DNA of 64,000 bases from Natrinema halophilum (GCF_013402815.2 NZ_CP084880.1:1-64000); one strand, 5' to 3'; counted from the first letter of the stretch, positions 1-9,415 are shown. The notes: generated by a model from the sequence alone, not told the origin. Made by a program: numbers and translations.

Positions 1-10
1 CAGTCAGTTC

Positions 11-62
11 ACAGATAGCTAATACAGAACTCTATTACAGACATCTGTTACAGATATTTGGC
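11..62. repeat. 13-bp-period ACAG repeats upstream of parA
   Basis: Four units beginning ACAG start at 11, 24, 37 and 50, exactly 13 bp apart; three of them continue with similar T-rich tails. A small inverted repeat, ATCTG-TTA-CAGAT, lies at 43-55. The array ends about 50 bp before the parA start, so it could be an operator or a centromere (parS-like) for the partition operon. It may continue upstream of the window. The role is inferred from position only. Confidence 0.5.
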
Positions 63-111
63 GCTAACGTCTGACACAGATTTATGCTATAGGAGTCATA
101 ACCTGGTGCGC

Positions 112-1107
112 ATGATTACGGCCGTAGTCTACTCGGAATCAGGCGGGACGTACAAAACGACGATGACGGCAAATCTGGCTGTCGCACTCGAGCGAATGGG
201 GCAGAATACCCTCGTGCTTGATCTCGATCCGCAAGAAGGAAATCTGACTAGCCTCTTCGACGTCGGCGAATATCGGAACGATCCAGACGCCGATAACTTG
301 GTCAAGCATATCCTCGATATGCCAGACGGCGATTTTCAAGACCTAATTGAAACGACGGCTGAAGGCGTCGATGTCGTCCCAAGCCATGATATGCTTGGAG
401 ACTTCACCTCGAATCTCGAGCAAAAAATCTCTTATGAGACGGGAATGAAGAACATGAGCCGTGATGACTACCCCAGATTCGAGCTTCTGTATAAACTTCT
501 CTGGGATAAGCAGCAACTCCACGAAAAGTACGACGCTGTTCTCATCGATCCGAACGCACGTGCGGAGGACTTACTGTACAACGCGATTTTTGCGCTTCGG
601 ACGCTCGTTGCCCCGGTCAAACCTGCCGGAAAGGGCAATCTGAGCCTCGAAGGCCTCGAGGAACTCGTTGGAAACATGGAGTCCCAATTAGATATCGAGA
701 TCGGGCTATCGTGTGTCGTCCCGTCTGGAGTAGGGCAGACAAATGCTCACCAGCAGTACCAGAAGCAGTTCGAGAATACGGAGGCATTCGCGACACCAGT
801 GACTATCGGAAACCGGGAGAGTCTCATGGACGCGATGTGGGAAGCAAGAGGCTCAGCGTTTAAAGTGGTTGAAGAACGGTGGAAAACGTTCGAGAAAGAC
901 GATCAGATGGTGAGCGAACCCGGCCAACGGCGGGTTCATGATCGAGAAATCGAGACACTACGGAAGTTATACGAACTCGCCTGGTTCGTCGCGACGGAGA
1001 CGTTCGATGCTGACGTTAATCCGATCCTCGAGCTCGATATTCGAGACCACGAGACGAGAGCCATCGATCTTCGTGAGGACGACACAACGGAGGCGACGAC
1101 CGCATGA
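112..1107 (+). CDS. parA: ParA/Soj-type partition ATPase
   Basis: Cytoplasmic ParA-family ATPase expected to drive replicon partition with the downstream protein. The product (331 aa) starts with a deviant P-loop, SESGGTYKTT (residues 8-17), followed by a switch-like LVLDLDPQEGN segment and a later VLIDPNA. The usual signature lysine before GG and the glycine before the catalytic lysine are replaced by Ser and Tyr. I chose the ATG at 112 because the P-loop normally sits at the extreme N-terminus; an in-frame TTG at 58 would add 18 unrelated residues. The stop overlaps the next start by 4 bp (ATGA), so the two genes are co-translated. Family assignment is firm; specificity is inferred. Confidence 0.9.
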   Translation: MITAVVYSESGGTYKTTMTANLAVALERMGQNTLVLDLDPQEGNLTSLFDVGEYRNDPDADNLVKHILDMPDGDFQDLIETTAEGVDVVPSHDMLGDFTSNLEQKISYETGMKNMSRDDYPRFELLYKLLWDKQQLHEKYDAVLIDPNARAEDLLYNAIFALRTLVAPVKPAGKGNLSLEGLEELVGNMESQLDIEIGLSCVVPSGVGQTNAHQQYQKQFENTEAFATPVTIGNRESLMDAMWEARGSAFKVVEERWKTFEKDDQMVSEPGQRRVHDREIETLRKLYELAWFVATETFDADVNPILELDIRDHETRAIDLREDDTTEATTA

Positions 1108-1604
1108 GCAATTTCAAATCCGGATCCGGGAATCTAGATTTCGGAGGTAGCGATGGTGATGACGATGATGAGACGTCCAAAACAAACACTGAAAGCGAGG
1201 AACCACAAGACGAAACCAGTGAAGCCAACTCTACACCGCCAGGATCGGCTTCATTGGCCTCGTCGAGATCGGAATCTACTGAGACCGAAGGGAGGTCCGA
1301 TCAACCGCCATCAGACCCGTCCTCTGCGGAACGATCTGTTACGGCCAGTAGTTCTACAACGCAATATCCGTATTTCGTTCGGCGGAGTAACGTCGGTGAC
1401 GAGCGGGATACGCGACTCGAGATCCACGTCCGAGACAAGGTCGCGAACCAGGAGGGCCAGTTCCGAAATGAACTCGCTGAGCAGCTCGGAACGAGCGAAG
1501 TATCAAAGACCGATGCCCGTGAATTTGCGCTTCTCGCAGCGTTTCACAACCCTGAGCAGGTAGCTGAACTGATGGAGGAAGAAGGATTCGGGGCGTTGGA
1601 TTGA
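1104..1604 (+). CDS. Small acidic partition partner (ParB-like role)
   Basis: A 166-aa protein translationally coupled to parA. Residues 1-90 are a low-complexity acidic, Ser/Glu/Asp-rich tail. Residues 90-166 look folded, starting YPYFVRR and containing a charged helical stretch followed by an AREFALLAAF helix. No classical ParB nuclease-like or HTH domain is recognisable. By position it should be the DNA-binding or ATPase-activating partner of ParA; haloarchaeal ParA genes are often followed by such small proteins. Function is inferred from context. Confidence 0.65.
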   Translation: MSNFKSGSGNLDFGGSDGDDDDETSKTNTESEEPQDETSEANSTPPGSASLASSRSESTETEGRSDQPPSDPSSAERSVTASSSTTQYPYFVRRSNVGDERDTRLEIHVRDKVANQEGQFRNELAEQLGTSEVSKTDAREFALLAAFHNPEQVAELMEEEGFGALD

Positions 1605-2025
1605 GGCTGAGCTGGGTCGACGTACTATCGCGTGGGTGAAGCGCGACATTTTGCGGATGTGGGATCAGCAAGTCGGAGAGTCTGCGTAACCCACGTTGGG
1701 ATAGCCGATATAATGCGTAGCATGAATAAACCGTATTATGCTATACTATTCCTTTGACGGTTACGCTGCGAATGACGGTCAAAACATGCACGAGAACTAC
1801 CCTTCTCAGCGCCCCACACGGCAAAAACCGCGAAGATCCCGGTCTACCTATCAACTACAGCGAAAATATGACTACGAACGATAAAGCCAGGAGAAATCAG
1901 CGGGTTCAGGCGGTGAAGCCTCACAGGAAACGCGAACCCGGAACGAGAATTACAGGAGGGCGACCAGCTCCCTATCCAACCAGTCCAGGAACTGTGAGAG
2001 TGTGATCCGCGGCTTCTTCCACATC
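1605..2025. other. Intergenic region after the partition operon
   Basis: No convincing gene. The decamer TTATGCTATA occurs here near 1734-1743 and also in the parA leader at 82-91, so it might be a shared operator element. A short open stretch from the ATG at 1786 is interrupted after about 33 codons and is not called. Confidence 0.4.
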
Positions 2026-3485
2026 TCAACCAACGACCGAAGAGTAGTACTCCTGAATCACTGCAAGTGTCTCCGTGTCGGCCGGGTAAATAGCGAGGGA
2101 ACCGTGTTTCGCCCGGTGCTCCCTGCTCTCTTCCCTTGATGCATTCTCCCCAACTGTATTCGGTAACAATCGCCAGAACCCAACCCCGTCCATCGCATTG
2201 TCAGCTGCAACCTCTGTGAGATTCCGGAAGTACTCGTTCCGGTCGGTCAGATCCACACCCTGAATGTCCTGTTGCCGAGTAACGAGAACGCTATCATCGT
2301 GTTGATCGTGGTAGGCCTGTGGGTAGTTCCGATTGCTCTCCACATCGCTGGCTGATTCCTCTGTTTCTATCGTCGAGATGTACCCGGTGTCAGCGTCCGG
2401 GACGAAGTGAATGCCGTATTCCCCGGCGTACACTGGTTTCCCGATCTCGTCGTGTGCGAGGCGGGTTTTGTGTTCTGCGTACCGGCCGGCGAGTTCCGGT
2501 GACCGAATCTGTACTCCGTCACGGAACGGGTGGATCGGGTAATCGTGGAACGAGCACACGTCTATCTCATCAACCTGGTGGTCTTCGACAAACGCGCACC
2601 GCCGAATCCATGGCTCATAGACTTCTCCCATGGAACCATGCATCCCGGTGCTCACGAGGTGATTCGAGTCAATGGATTTGATGTACGATGCGATGTCCTC
2701 ATACCAGAACGCGAGCGAGCGATCTTCGGTATCTCGTGAATTGTATTCGAGTTCGTTCGCGCATTCCCACATCAGGATCGTCGGTTCGTTCCGGTACTCA
2801 ACCCCTGTGTACTGATTTTCGCGGGTGAGGAAGTACTCGATGTGCTCCTTGAAGTACTCGTTTGCTTGCTTGTCCTCGATGAACGCCTTCGTGTTGTAAG
2901 AGTAGTCTGCGGTATCTGACCATGTCCCGTAGGCCGCGGGGCTCGGTGCGTAGTTCAGACGGTCCTTGGACGCGTCAACGTGAACGCCTGTAACAGCGGC
3001 ACGATGAGTCGAACACCGGTTTCCTTCGCCTTGGCGACCGTGTAGTCGAAGTATTCGAACCACTCGTCGTTGAATTCGCTAGGCGCTTGATGCGTCGCTT
3101 GTACGTTGTTCCACGGGGCGGGGAATCCCCAACACCGGTACGCCATGATGTCGTGGTCCGCGGCTGCTTCCATCGTCCGATCTGTCCACTTTTGGCCCAA
3201 TTTGGTGTGCGTGAGCAGCGCCATCATTCCGTTGAACCGGTATGGGTCCCCGTCAACGTGGAGTTCGGTTCCGTCACGCCCAACGAAATCCTGGATCTCG
3301 AAGTCCCATTCCGAATCGGTCGTCGTCTCCGTGGACGTGTTCGTCTCTGATTGCGTTGGTTGACTAGTGTCCTGTTCGGTGGGAGTTGTACCTGTACCGC
3401 CTTCATTGCACCCGGCAATCCCGACAGCACTGGTTGTGGTTAATAACGCGAGCATTTCCCGACGGGAAACCCGATTTGGCGGCAT
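2026..3485 (-). pseudogene. GH5-type secreted beta-mannanase/cellulase, frameshifted
   Basis: Two overlapping minus-strand frames encode halves of one glycoside hydrolase family 5 enzyme. The first half (from 3485) has a Tat lipoprotein signal: RR at residues 8-9, a hydrophobic stretch, then lipobox-like GIAGC and a Thr/Ser/Glu linker. It then reads RFNGMM and MAYRCWGFP, and breaks after VPLLQ near 2970-2990. The second half, in another frame, carries the acid/base region WECANELEY and the nucleophile region YAGEYGIHF. Both catalytic glutamates are therefore present but split by one frameshift. The enzyme would act outside the cell on mannan or glucan. A sequencing error cannot be excluded. 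Confidence 0.75.
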
Positions 3486-3778
3486 ATTGTGGGTTACTAA
3501 TCAACCTGTAAAGTGGTTAGGAAAGTTGAACGGTGTTTTTGGACCGAGTGAGGTGAATTTAACTCATGCACGTTTCGTGTCGTTCGCAACTAAACTTTGA
3601 CAGTCGGGCTCTAACCTCGGAGTGTTTTACTTACTCGGCTTGGCAATCGGAGTATGTGAATTCTTCGATACTGTTAGCGCCTAATCGGTGACAGTTCGTG
3701 TGATCTCAGTAACTCCGGGTCTGACGTCACTCGGTGTTTCTCTTTATCTCGATTTCTTTTCAGCCCCACAAGAGGGAA
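3486..3778. other. Intergenic region, nothing recognised
   Basis: About 290 bp upstream of the broken GH5 gene and downstream of the SMC-like fragment. No gene, repeat or clear promoter motif was seen. Confidence 0.4.
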
Positions 3779-4950
3779 TCAGTTCTCGCCCAGACGCGAA
3801 AGTAGTTCGTCAGTCCTGTCTTGGGCCTCTTTGCGGGGGACATCTTCATTGATGAACCGCTCAATGACTCGAGCACGAATTTGGCCGTACTCTAGCGTGT
3901 CCCGAGGGTCGATGTATCCGTTCTCCTCGAGATAGGTTTCCAGTTCGCTCGCCTTACCGCTACGGAACCGGTTCACTTCGCCGTCATGGAGGGACTCGAC
4001 AATCTGCCTGCCATCCCCATTGACGGATTCAGCAAGGCCCGTGACTTTGTCGATGAAGTTACTGCTCACGGCGCCAGAGTCCTCGAGAATCTCCCGATCA
4101 ACGGGCTCGCCACGACCCACCTCCCAAGCGTCGACGAACTCGTTCAGCGCTGCAGCGTTCTCCTGAGCTACCGTAATCTGTCCCGAATCGACTGAGAGGA
4201 GGTCTCCGTTGCCCCACTGGAGCAGGTTGTTCAGCTGACCCCAGTGCTCGGTCCCGAACTCCAAGAGTTGATGGAGGGTTTCGACATCATCGACCAGGTA
4301 CCACAGGTGCGCTGTCCCGATGCCTCGGTGCGGATTGAACGAATCCACCGCGAGTTCGTCCCCATACGAGGCGTGGTCGTGACTGTCGGGACTGGGCGCC
4401 TTCGGAGTGAACGATTCGACAGATTCCAGATCGGGAATGTGGACCGAATCGTCGACATCACGAACCGTTGCAAGGTCGACAATTTCGTGGGCAACACCGT
4501 TCGTACTCTCCAGTGCAGCAGTCCACTTTGCCACTTCGTCGCCCTGAGCGGTGAAATAGAAGACCTGACGACCGTTTCGAGCGAGTTCGATCGTCGACTC
4601 GATAATTGTCTTCGCCCTGCGGTCGTCGGTGTTTGCGAGCGTCTCGTCGAGGAGAATCGGAATCCGAACTCCCTGTTCCTGCTGTTCGACGAAGGCGATT
4701 CGGACAGCGAGCAGGACCTGCACCCGAGTACCGCTCGAAAGCTCGTTTAGCGCGAGTCCCTTTTGTTTCGATTCGTCAAATGCATAGAACTCGGCGACGG
4801 ATTCGTTGAAGTCCAACCGATACCGGCCGCGAGTGATCGTCGCCAGGATTTCACGAGCACGTTCAAAGACATCCGGACGACTAGTCTCCATCGTTGCCTC
4901 CTGAACGTGATCCACCAGTACGTCCCCGACCATCGCAGCACAGTCATCCT
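3779..4950 (-). pseudogene. C-terminal half of an SMC/Rad50/YhaN-like ATPase
   Basis: The frame encodes the distal half of an ABC-type DNA-repair ATPase. The signature motif is LSSGTRVQVLLAVRIAF, followed by Walker B and D-loop ILLDETLANTDD and a switch-like VFYFTAQ. No Walker A or coiled coil precedes it, so the N-terminal half is missing. Homology appears to end near 4950, exactly where a plus-strand RecA-like fragment begins; the apparent upstream extension is only the antisense of that fragment. After the ATPase lobe there are about 200 residues of a charged C-terminal extension. It should be non-functional as an ATPase. Confidence 0.7.
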
Positions 4951-4955
4951 CGCAA

Positions 4956-5576
4956 GGTGCGTTCCACGCACTCGTCGTCGACCATCTGCTTCTCGAGCGA
5001 CCGGGGACGGCGTGGTGGATCGATACGCATGGCCACGCACAGACCGCACTGCTTGCAGACGTCACACCGAGTCGGCGCGTCCTTAGGAACATCCAGATCG
5101 CGCGTGCATTCACCGCGTATCAGCACTACACGTTGTGCTCGAGGCTTCTGGAGGATTCCGACTACGGTGTGCTTGCGAGTGTCGACCGGAACGACGTCGG
5201 CCTGATCGTGGTGCCGGCGGTGGATGGCCTCTATCGCGATGACGATCTCGACGGAACTGAGGCTGAGAGGATGGTCGTGTCGGCGCTGGCTCGACTGGCA
5301 GCTGCGGCTCGACAATACGAGTGTCTGGTGTTGATCTCGAAGGCTCGCGATGATGAGTTCGCGGCGCCGATCGACAATTTCGTCGACGAGCGAATCCAGT
5401 GTCTCGAGACCGATGAGGGTGCTCGATTCATTGGTGGAGAGTTCGAGTCGTTGGTCTATCCCGTCGGCAACGGGATGGTCCAGACGACACTCGCGTTCTG
5501 GAATGAAATACTCGAGGCGCGTGAGCCAGCGTATCCGTCGCCGATCACCGCGGGATCGATCCGAGAGGTGGCGTAG
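4956..5576 (+). pseudogene. RecA/RadA-like recombinase paralogue, 5'-truncated
   Basis: Open frame without a plausible start. Recognisable segments are AWWIDTHGHAQT, SRRVLRNIQIARAFTAYQHY, LIVVPAVDGLY, a conserved ARQYECLVLISKA strand and FAAPIDNF. These resemble the haloarchaeal RadA-like proteins often found on plasmids; the N-terminal Walker A region is absent. The 5' end abuts the truncated SMC-like gene head-to-head near 4950. The stop is immediately followed by the ATG of the next gene, so the 3' part of an original two-gene operon is preserved. Family call is moderate. Confidence 0.6.
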
Positions 5577-5822
5577 ATGGGGAAGACGAATCCTACCTAT
5601 CGCGACCAGTTGCGCCGGCTCGAAGAAGACTGGCAGCCATTCCGGCGGGCGCTGCGCGTGCAATACCAGGAGGAGTTCGACCAGTTGTTTGATAACGCAC
5701 GGCAGTTCGCGGATGCTGCAGGGGTCCAAAACGAGATGATGGTGATGGAGCCGTTTCTGATGTCGGTGCTATTGGCTCAGGAGTGTCGGATTAGGGTGTT
5801 GGAAGTGTGTCTCGAGGAGTAG
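5577..5822 (+). CDS. Conserved small haloarchaeal protein
   Basis: An 81-aa helical, charged protein (MGKTNPTYRDQLRRLEEDW at the start), beginning directly after the stop of the RecA-like fragment. I recognise it as a small conserved partner commonly found next to RadA-like genes in haloarchaea, of unknown function. It may be orphaned now that its upstream neighbour is truncated. No catalytic motif or membrane segment is visible. Confidence 0.7.
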   Translation: MGKTNPTYRDQLRRLEEDWQPFRRALRVQYQEEFDQLFDNARQFADAAGVQNEMMVMEPFLMSVLLAQECRIRVLEVCLEE

Positions 5823-6078
5823 ATGATCGAGGAGGTTAACCAAGACGTTCGAGAGTGAATTTCGAGAAACGCGGACCACGTGTGGGAACTCTGCCTTTGG
5901 ACGATTCCAACACACTCGGAATCGCGAAGAGATTGATACTGTTCATGCCGAACATATTCATTGTCGCGTTCCCCGATACGCGACAGCTCCCAACAGGCAC
6001 CCACCAATCTCGTCCCAACCAGCCCGGCGGCAATCTCTCCTCGTGCCCATCCGGGCAGGTTGAGGTATTCGAGTGCGG
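5823..6078. other. Non-coding gap
   Basis: Several short overlapping frames exist on both strands, but none resembles a known family. Nothing supported. Confidence 0.3.
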
Positions 6079-6285
6079 TTATCCAATCTCGAGTTCGTCG
6101 TCGGCTTCCTCAGGCCGGACGTCATGCTCTACGAATCGATCAGCAGCTAACTGCCACGCCCATCGGGATAGCTCCGGATCCACGGCTTCGTAGTGGAGGC
6201 TGTACTCAATCAGTGCGATAGCTATCAAGAGCTCATCTCTACGGTTGGGTCGTACATCGCCTACGTTGGTCTCAGCTTCGGACAA
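6079..6285 (-). CDS. Small conserved hypothetical protein
   Basis: A 68-aa acidic protein with a helical core RRDELLIAIALIEYSLHYEAV and an SRWAWQLAADRF segment. The composition and helical pattern are those of a genuine haloarchaeal small protein. Function unknown; it may be regulatory or antitoxin-like, but no specific fold is evident. Confidence 0.6.
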   Translation of the reverse strand: MSEAETNVGDVRPNRRDELLIAIALIEYSLHYEAVDPELSRWAWQLAADRFVEHDVRPEEADDELEIG

Positions 6286-6352
6286 AGGACTCGGTCCGTA
6301 AATCGGAACACTTCAAGTCACTGCTATGATGGGTCACCACTGTTCTCTCAGT

Positions 6353-6827
6353 ATGCGAAAATGGGAGCGGCAACGGCGCGTCGTCAAATACGAACTCGAG
6401 AAGCGACTGTTGGAACTCCTCGATAGCGACGTTAAGGCGATGGTCGATCGTTGGCCAAGGGTTTCTTCGATGATGATCTTGTGGCGATCTGCGATCGAGG
6501 GAAGGGCGTTGGCTTGGGATTGCCTCCGGGCGAGTTCTTCAAGGGCCGGCTACTCTGCTACGTGATTCAGCGCGGTGGGCGGACGCCGTTTCGTGGGGTA
6601 GTGTGGCAAGGAGACAACTCGAGGCCACGGTTGAGCGAAAAACCGAGCGAATTACCGAACTTGAGGAAGAGATTGAACGACTCAAAATTGAACTCGGAGA
6701 CAGTAACCGAGACACAGACGTGAGTCTTGGGGAACGAACAGCCACCACGAAGGAGGGCGAGAGTGAGTCCAAGGCAACGTCCGTGTGGAGAAAGACAAAA
6801 CGATTGTTCGGGAATTGTCCCGACTGA
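6353..6827 (+). pseudogene. Possible decayed gene with C-terminal coiled coil
   Basis: Three consecutive short frames read like pieces of one protein. The first is a basic N-terminus (MRKWERQRRVVKYELEKR), then GFFDDDLVAICDRGKG, then a heptad-like RITELEEEIERLKIEL coiled coil. Frame changes would lie near 6450-6465 and 6600. The family is not recognised and the reconstruction is tentative. Confidence 0.35.
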
Positions 6828-6943
6828 AAGTAAACTGGTGCTGTTCCGTTTGCCATTCCCTGAGAGAGGTGATGGGTCCTCGAACCAAATACAGCATAGA
6901 CCATCCAGGGATGTTTACCTCACCGTAGAGCGATCGTGTAGAC

Positions 6944-7195
6944 ATGGCCACGGATCTCACCGAACGGGTGCAAGAAATCGCGGAAGCGCGAGACATGCCC
7001 GAATCGGAGATCCTCCAGCAGGCACTGGAACGCGGTGTCGAGGACCTCTGGATGGATGGCGTCCTCTCGCGGTACGTAAACGGCGAAATCGATCGGGAGA
7101 GTGCGATTGAACTCGTTGGTCGAGACCGAGTCATACGTGCAGACCGCGAACTGCAGGCTGTTGGAGAAGACGTCCAATGGGGTTTGAATGCGTGA
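6944..7195 (+). CDS. Antitoxin-like small DNA-binding protein
   Basis: An 83-aa protein starting MATDLTERVQEIAEARDMPE with a SEILQQALERGVEDLW helix and an ESAIELVGRDRVIRADREL segment. The layout resembles small VapB/UPF0175-type antitoxins with a ribbon-helix-helix-like N-terminus. No toxin follows in the same orientation within 50 bp, and the downstream gene points toward it, so it may be an orphan antitoxin. Confidence 0.6.
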   Translation: MATDLTERVQEIAEARDMPESEILQQALERGVEDLWMDGVLSRYVNGEIDRESAIELVGRDRVIRADRELQAVGEDVQWGLNA

Positions 7196-7240
7196 TTGTT
7201 GCGGTCGCAGTTACCAGTCCGCTAATTCCGAGCAAGCCCG

Positions 7241-7753
7241 TCATCGATATTCCGAGATCGTACGATAGGGGACATAGTACCCAATTTCATCGATCCACGT
7301 AGACAGCCACTCGTCAGCAGTCGCTTCATCGATCTTCCCAGCATCGATTGCAGCCAACAGAACCCCAACTGACCCGACAACGGTCACGCCCTGTTCTTTC
7401 GCAAACGATCGGGCATCCCCGTCGTCGGTTAGCAGTCGGCCGTCGTGTGCATCAGCGAGGGCGAACGCCTGTGCTTCACCGGGATCAAGATGACTACTGA
7501 CGACTGCCTCTCTGTTTGCGACCGTGTCCGAAATCGTCGCGACTGGAATCTCGTCTTCGAGTGTATCGAGTGCTGACTGGAGATATGGATGGCTATCAAC
7601 GCCGTTTTTGAGTTCCTTGCGAACGACTGGAACCGCGCAGATACCAGACAGTTCTTCAACCACCCACAGCTGGTCGATATACGCAAAATTCGAGAGGATA
7701 GTCGTGTTCAGTACGCTCGGGTCTGCTGGAATATCGATATCGTCACCTGTCAT
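7241..7753 (-). CDS. PIN-domain toxin (VapC-like)
   Basis: A PIN-fold protein (about 170 aa) of the DUF3368-like group, expected to be a ribonuclease toxin. Visible features are an N-terminal DPSVLNTTIL strand, VVRKEL, a central DPGEAQAFALADAHDG and LLTDDGDARSFAKE, giving the conserved acidic residues. The ATG at 7753 is preferred over one 36 bp upstream because it gives the usual N-terminus and overlaps the antitoxin stop by 11 bp. It is the second gene of an antitoxin-toxin operon read leftward. Confidence 0.75.
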   Translation of the reverse strand: MTGDDIDIPADPSVLNTTILSNFAYIDQLWVVEELSGICAVPVVRKELKNGVDSHPYLQSALDTLEDEIPVATISDTVANREAVVSSHLDPGEAQAFALADAHDGRLLTDDGDARSFAKEQGVTVVGSVGVLLAAIDAGKIDEATADEWLSTWIDEIGYYVPYRTISEYR

Positions 7754-8117
7754 TCGCACGTGACTCCTCGTCGCCCGAGCCCTTATCACCGAATTCGAGT
7801 TCGCTTGCTGCCTCTACCTCATAGGCCGCATCTTCCTCATCTGCTAGCCCAAGCCGGAGTTCGACGTCGTGCTCGCGGAGGATATCACGCATTGTCCAGC
7901 GGTCGACATCAGCGAGTCTCGCAGCATCACCGAGCGTGATCCGCTCTCGTTCGTAGAGGGCGACTGCAGCTGCAATACGCTCGTTTTCATGGTCCTCGAA
8001 ATATTCACGCACGAACTCTCGCAGCGCATCGCTCTTGCCACCAAATACACCAGCCTCGACAGCACCCTCAATGAGGAGGTCGAGGTCGTTTGGATACGAC
8101 CCGGTGATTCGCGCCAT
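7743..8117 (-). CDS. UPF0175-type antitoxin
   Basis: A 124-aa acidic protein. The N-terminus has an RHH-like DALREFVREYFEDH helix, followed by a helix-turn-helix-like ITLGDAARLADVDRWTMRDIL, which is typical of UPF0175/HVO_2718-like antitoxins. The C-terminal 40 residues are acidic and disordered, probably the toxin-binding tail. It lies upstream of and overlaps the PIN toxin gene, and would be expected to autorepress the pair. Confidence 0.75.
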   Translation of the reverse strand: MARITGSYPNDLDLLIEGAVEAGVFGGKSDALREFVREYFEDHENERIAAAVALYERERITLGDAARLADVDRWTMRDILREHDVELRLGLADEEDAAYEVEAASELEFGDKGSGDEESRANDR

Positions 8118-8348
8118 CGTTCTATTTCAGACTACGTCTTCATACTATTTATGAACTGCGCCAGAATGCTGTATGCAGTGAGAGGGACGGTTTCATCTTC
8201 TGGCGTTCCTGCCGTTCAAGCAATAGGACAGCGGCGACGTCGTGTGCTAACGCATCTATTGTGGAGACCAACGACCGGCCGTCGGAAGGGAAGATCGGCG
8301 GGCGGTGAGCGACCATGACGAGTGAGACTGACAAACCGACCGTCTACG

Positions 8349-8606
8349 TCACGTGCCCTCGAAGATGCCGGGGACGACGAACGCGAAGAGGAGTACGAGC
8401 ACAGCGAGTACCAGAAGCAGAACGGGGCCCAACTGCGGGCCGAGGCCGATGGTTTGTGCGACGCCATCGCCGATGGGTTTTGTTTGTGCTTTGATTCCGT
8501 TGCCGGCAACGCCAGCTGCTCCAGCGCCGATAGCTGCGGTGATGGCCGCTGGTGGCCCACCTGCTTTCAGTGCTCTCGTCGGACGCGAAGATGGCTGTCC
8601 AGCCAT
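8349..8606 (-). CDS. Small membrane protein
   Basis: An 85-aa product starting at the ATG at 8606. It has a Gly/Ala-rich central region (AAITAAIGAGAAGVAG) and one strong C-terminal transmembrane segment (GPVLLLVLAVLVLLFAFVVP). A longer start at 8675 would add 23 non-hydrophobic residues without support. Function unknown; single-pass membrane topology is inferred. Confidence 0.5.
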   Translation of the reverse strand: MAGQPSSRPTRALKAGGPPAAITAAIGAGAAGVAGNGIKAQTKPIGDGVAQTIGLGPQLGPVLLLVLAVLVLLFAFVVPGIFEGT

Positions 8607-8907
8607 ACCTGTCGTATCGAGTCCCTGAACGTTAAGTATTCGACTCGTTTCGCACTCAGACACACTTGTGACCACTCACTGTTCTTTTGAGGCGCTTGTG
8701 GCTGCCCTGTATGGCTTTGTGTGTGATGTCAGTATCTTTGAGGTGGAGCCCCTGACCTCAACAAGCGAGGGCATCAACCCGAGCGAAGTAGGGCGGGGTC
8801 GGTTACAAACTGTGGCTGAACTCGAGACCAGGGATGTTCCTTTCTGGTGCAATGAACCGTAAGTTGACGTCACCATCTATGTATAACCCGTTGCACAGAA
8901 TCAGATA
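8607..8907. other. Non-coding gap
   Basis: Contains only short frames without recognisable content, between the small membrane protein and the broken winged-helix gene. Confidence 0.3.
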
Positions 8908-9190
8908 GTGTCTGAAACTGCGCAACGAGATATAACAGTGTGTATCGATGCGTATCCAGATACGGATACAGAGGTCTTCTGAATCGGAGCTGCAGATGAT
9001 ATCCTCCGTCTTCTGGCCGACGACCACAAAACGGAATATACGATACCGGAACTCGTCGATGCAACTGGGGTTACTCGATCAACAGTATGGCGAGCAATCG
9101 AACTTCTCGACAACATCATGCCATACGGATCCGGAAGACCCCGCGACGGAACTATGTCGCCTATCGGTCTATGTCGCCTATCGGTCGTGG
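8908..9190 (+). pseudogene. N-terminal wHTH fragment of a nucleotidyltransferase-type regulator
   Basis: The frame from GTG 8908 encodes a typical haloarchaeal winged helix: AADDILRLLADDHKTEY, then IPELVDATGVTRSTVWRAIE. It is interrupted by TGA at 8980-8982, just before the helical part, a plausible CGA-to-TGA change. A later frame change continues into a KTPRRNYVA-like strand. The nucleotidyltransferase domain that normally follows is missing. A 17-bp stretch is duplicated in tandem at about 9153-9186, at the broken 3' end. Confidence 0.65.
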
Positions 9191-9204
9191 TCGGTACAGC
9201 GGTT

Positions 9205-9415
9205 GCGAGGCGAAAGCCCATGACTAAAGTCGTGGGATGAAAACGAGGCGTGGGAAAGTTCTCGAAACCGCTGTCCGGGGCGGGGCTGTACCGGCACGGC
9301 CCGAAACGTAGGTCATGGTTCAACGTGACAACGAACCTGCGAATCTCTCCGTTTCCGTGGGTGCAACCCCCAGTGGGGGAACCCCACGGCTGTAGCCGTG
9401 GGAACATGTCAATTA
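9205..9415 (+). mobile_element. IS200/IS605-type element remnant without transposase
   Basis: Two subterminal hairpins lie 150 bp apart with no tnpA/tnpB frame between them: 9217-9236 (CCCATGACT paired with AGTCGTGGG) and 9383-9402 (CCCACGGCT paired with AGCCGTGGG). The second is followed by AACATGTCAA, which resembles the right end of IS1341/TnpB-type elements. The 150 nt before the right hairpin would correspond to an omega-RNA-like region. This is best described as a MITE-like remnant. Confidence 0.5.

Noticed and set aside
4944-5729. 261-codon open frame on the minus strand
   Set aside because: Antisense to the RecA-like fragment and the following small gene.
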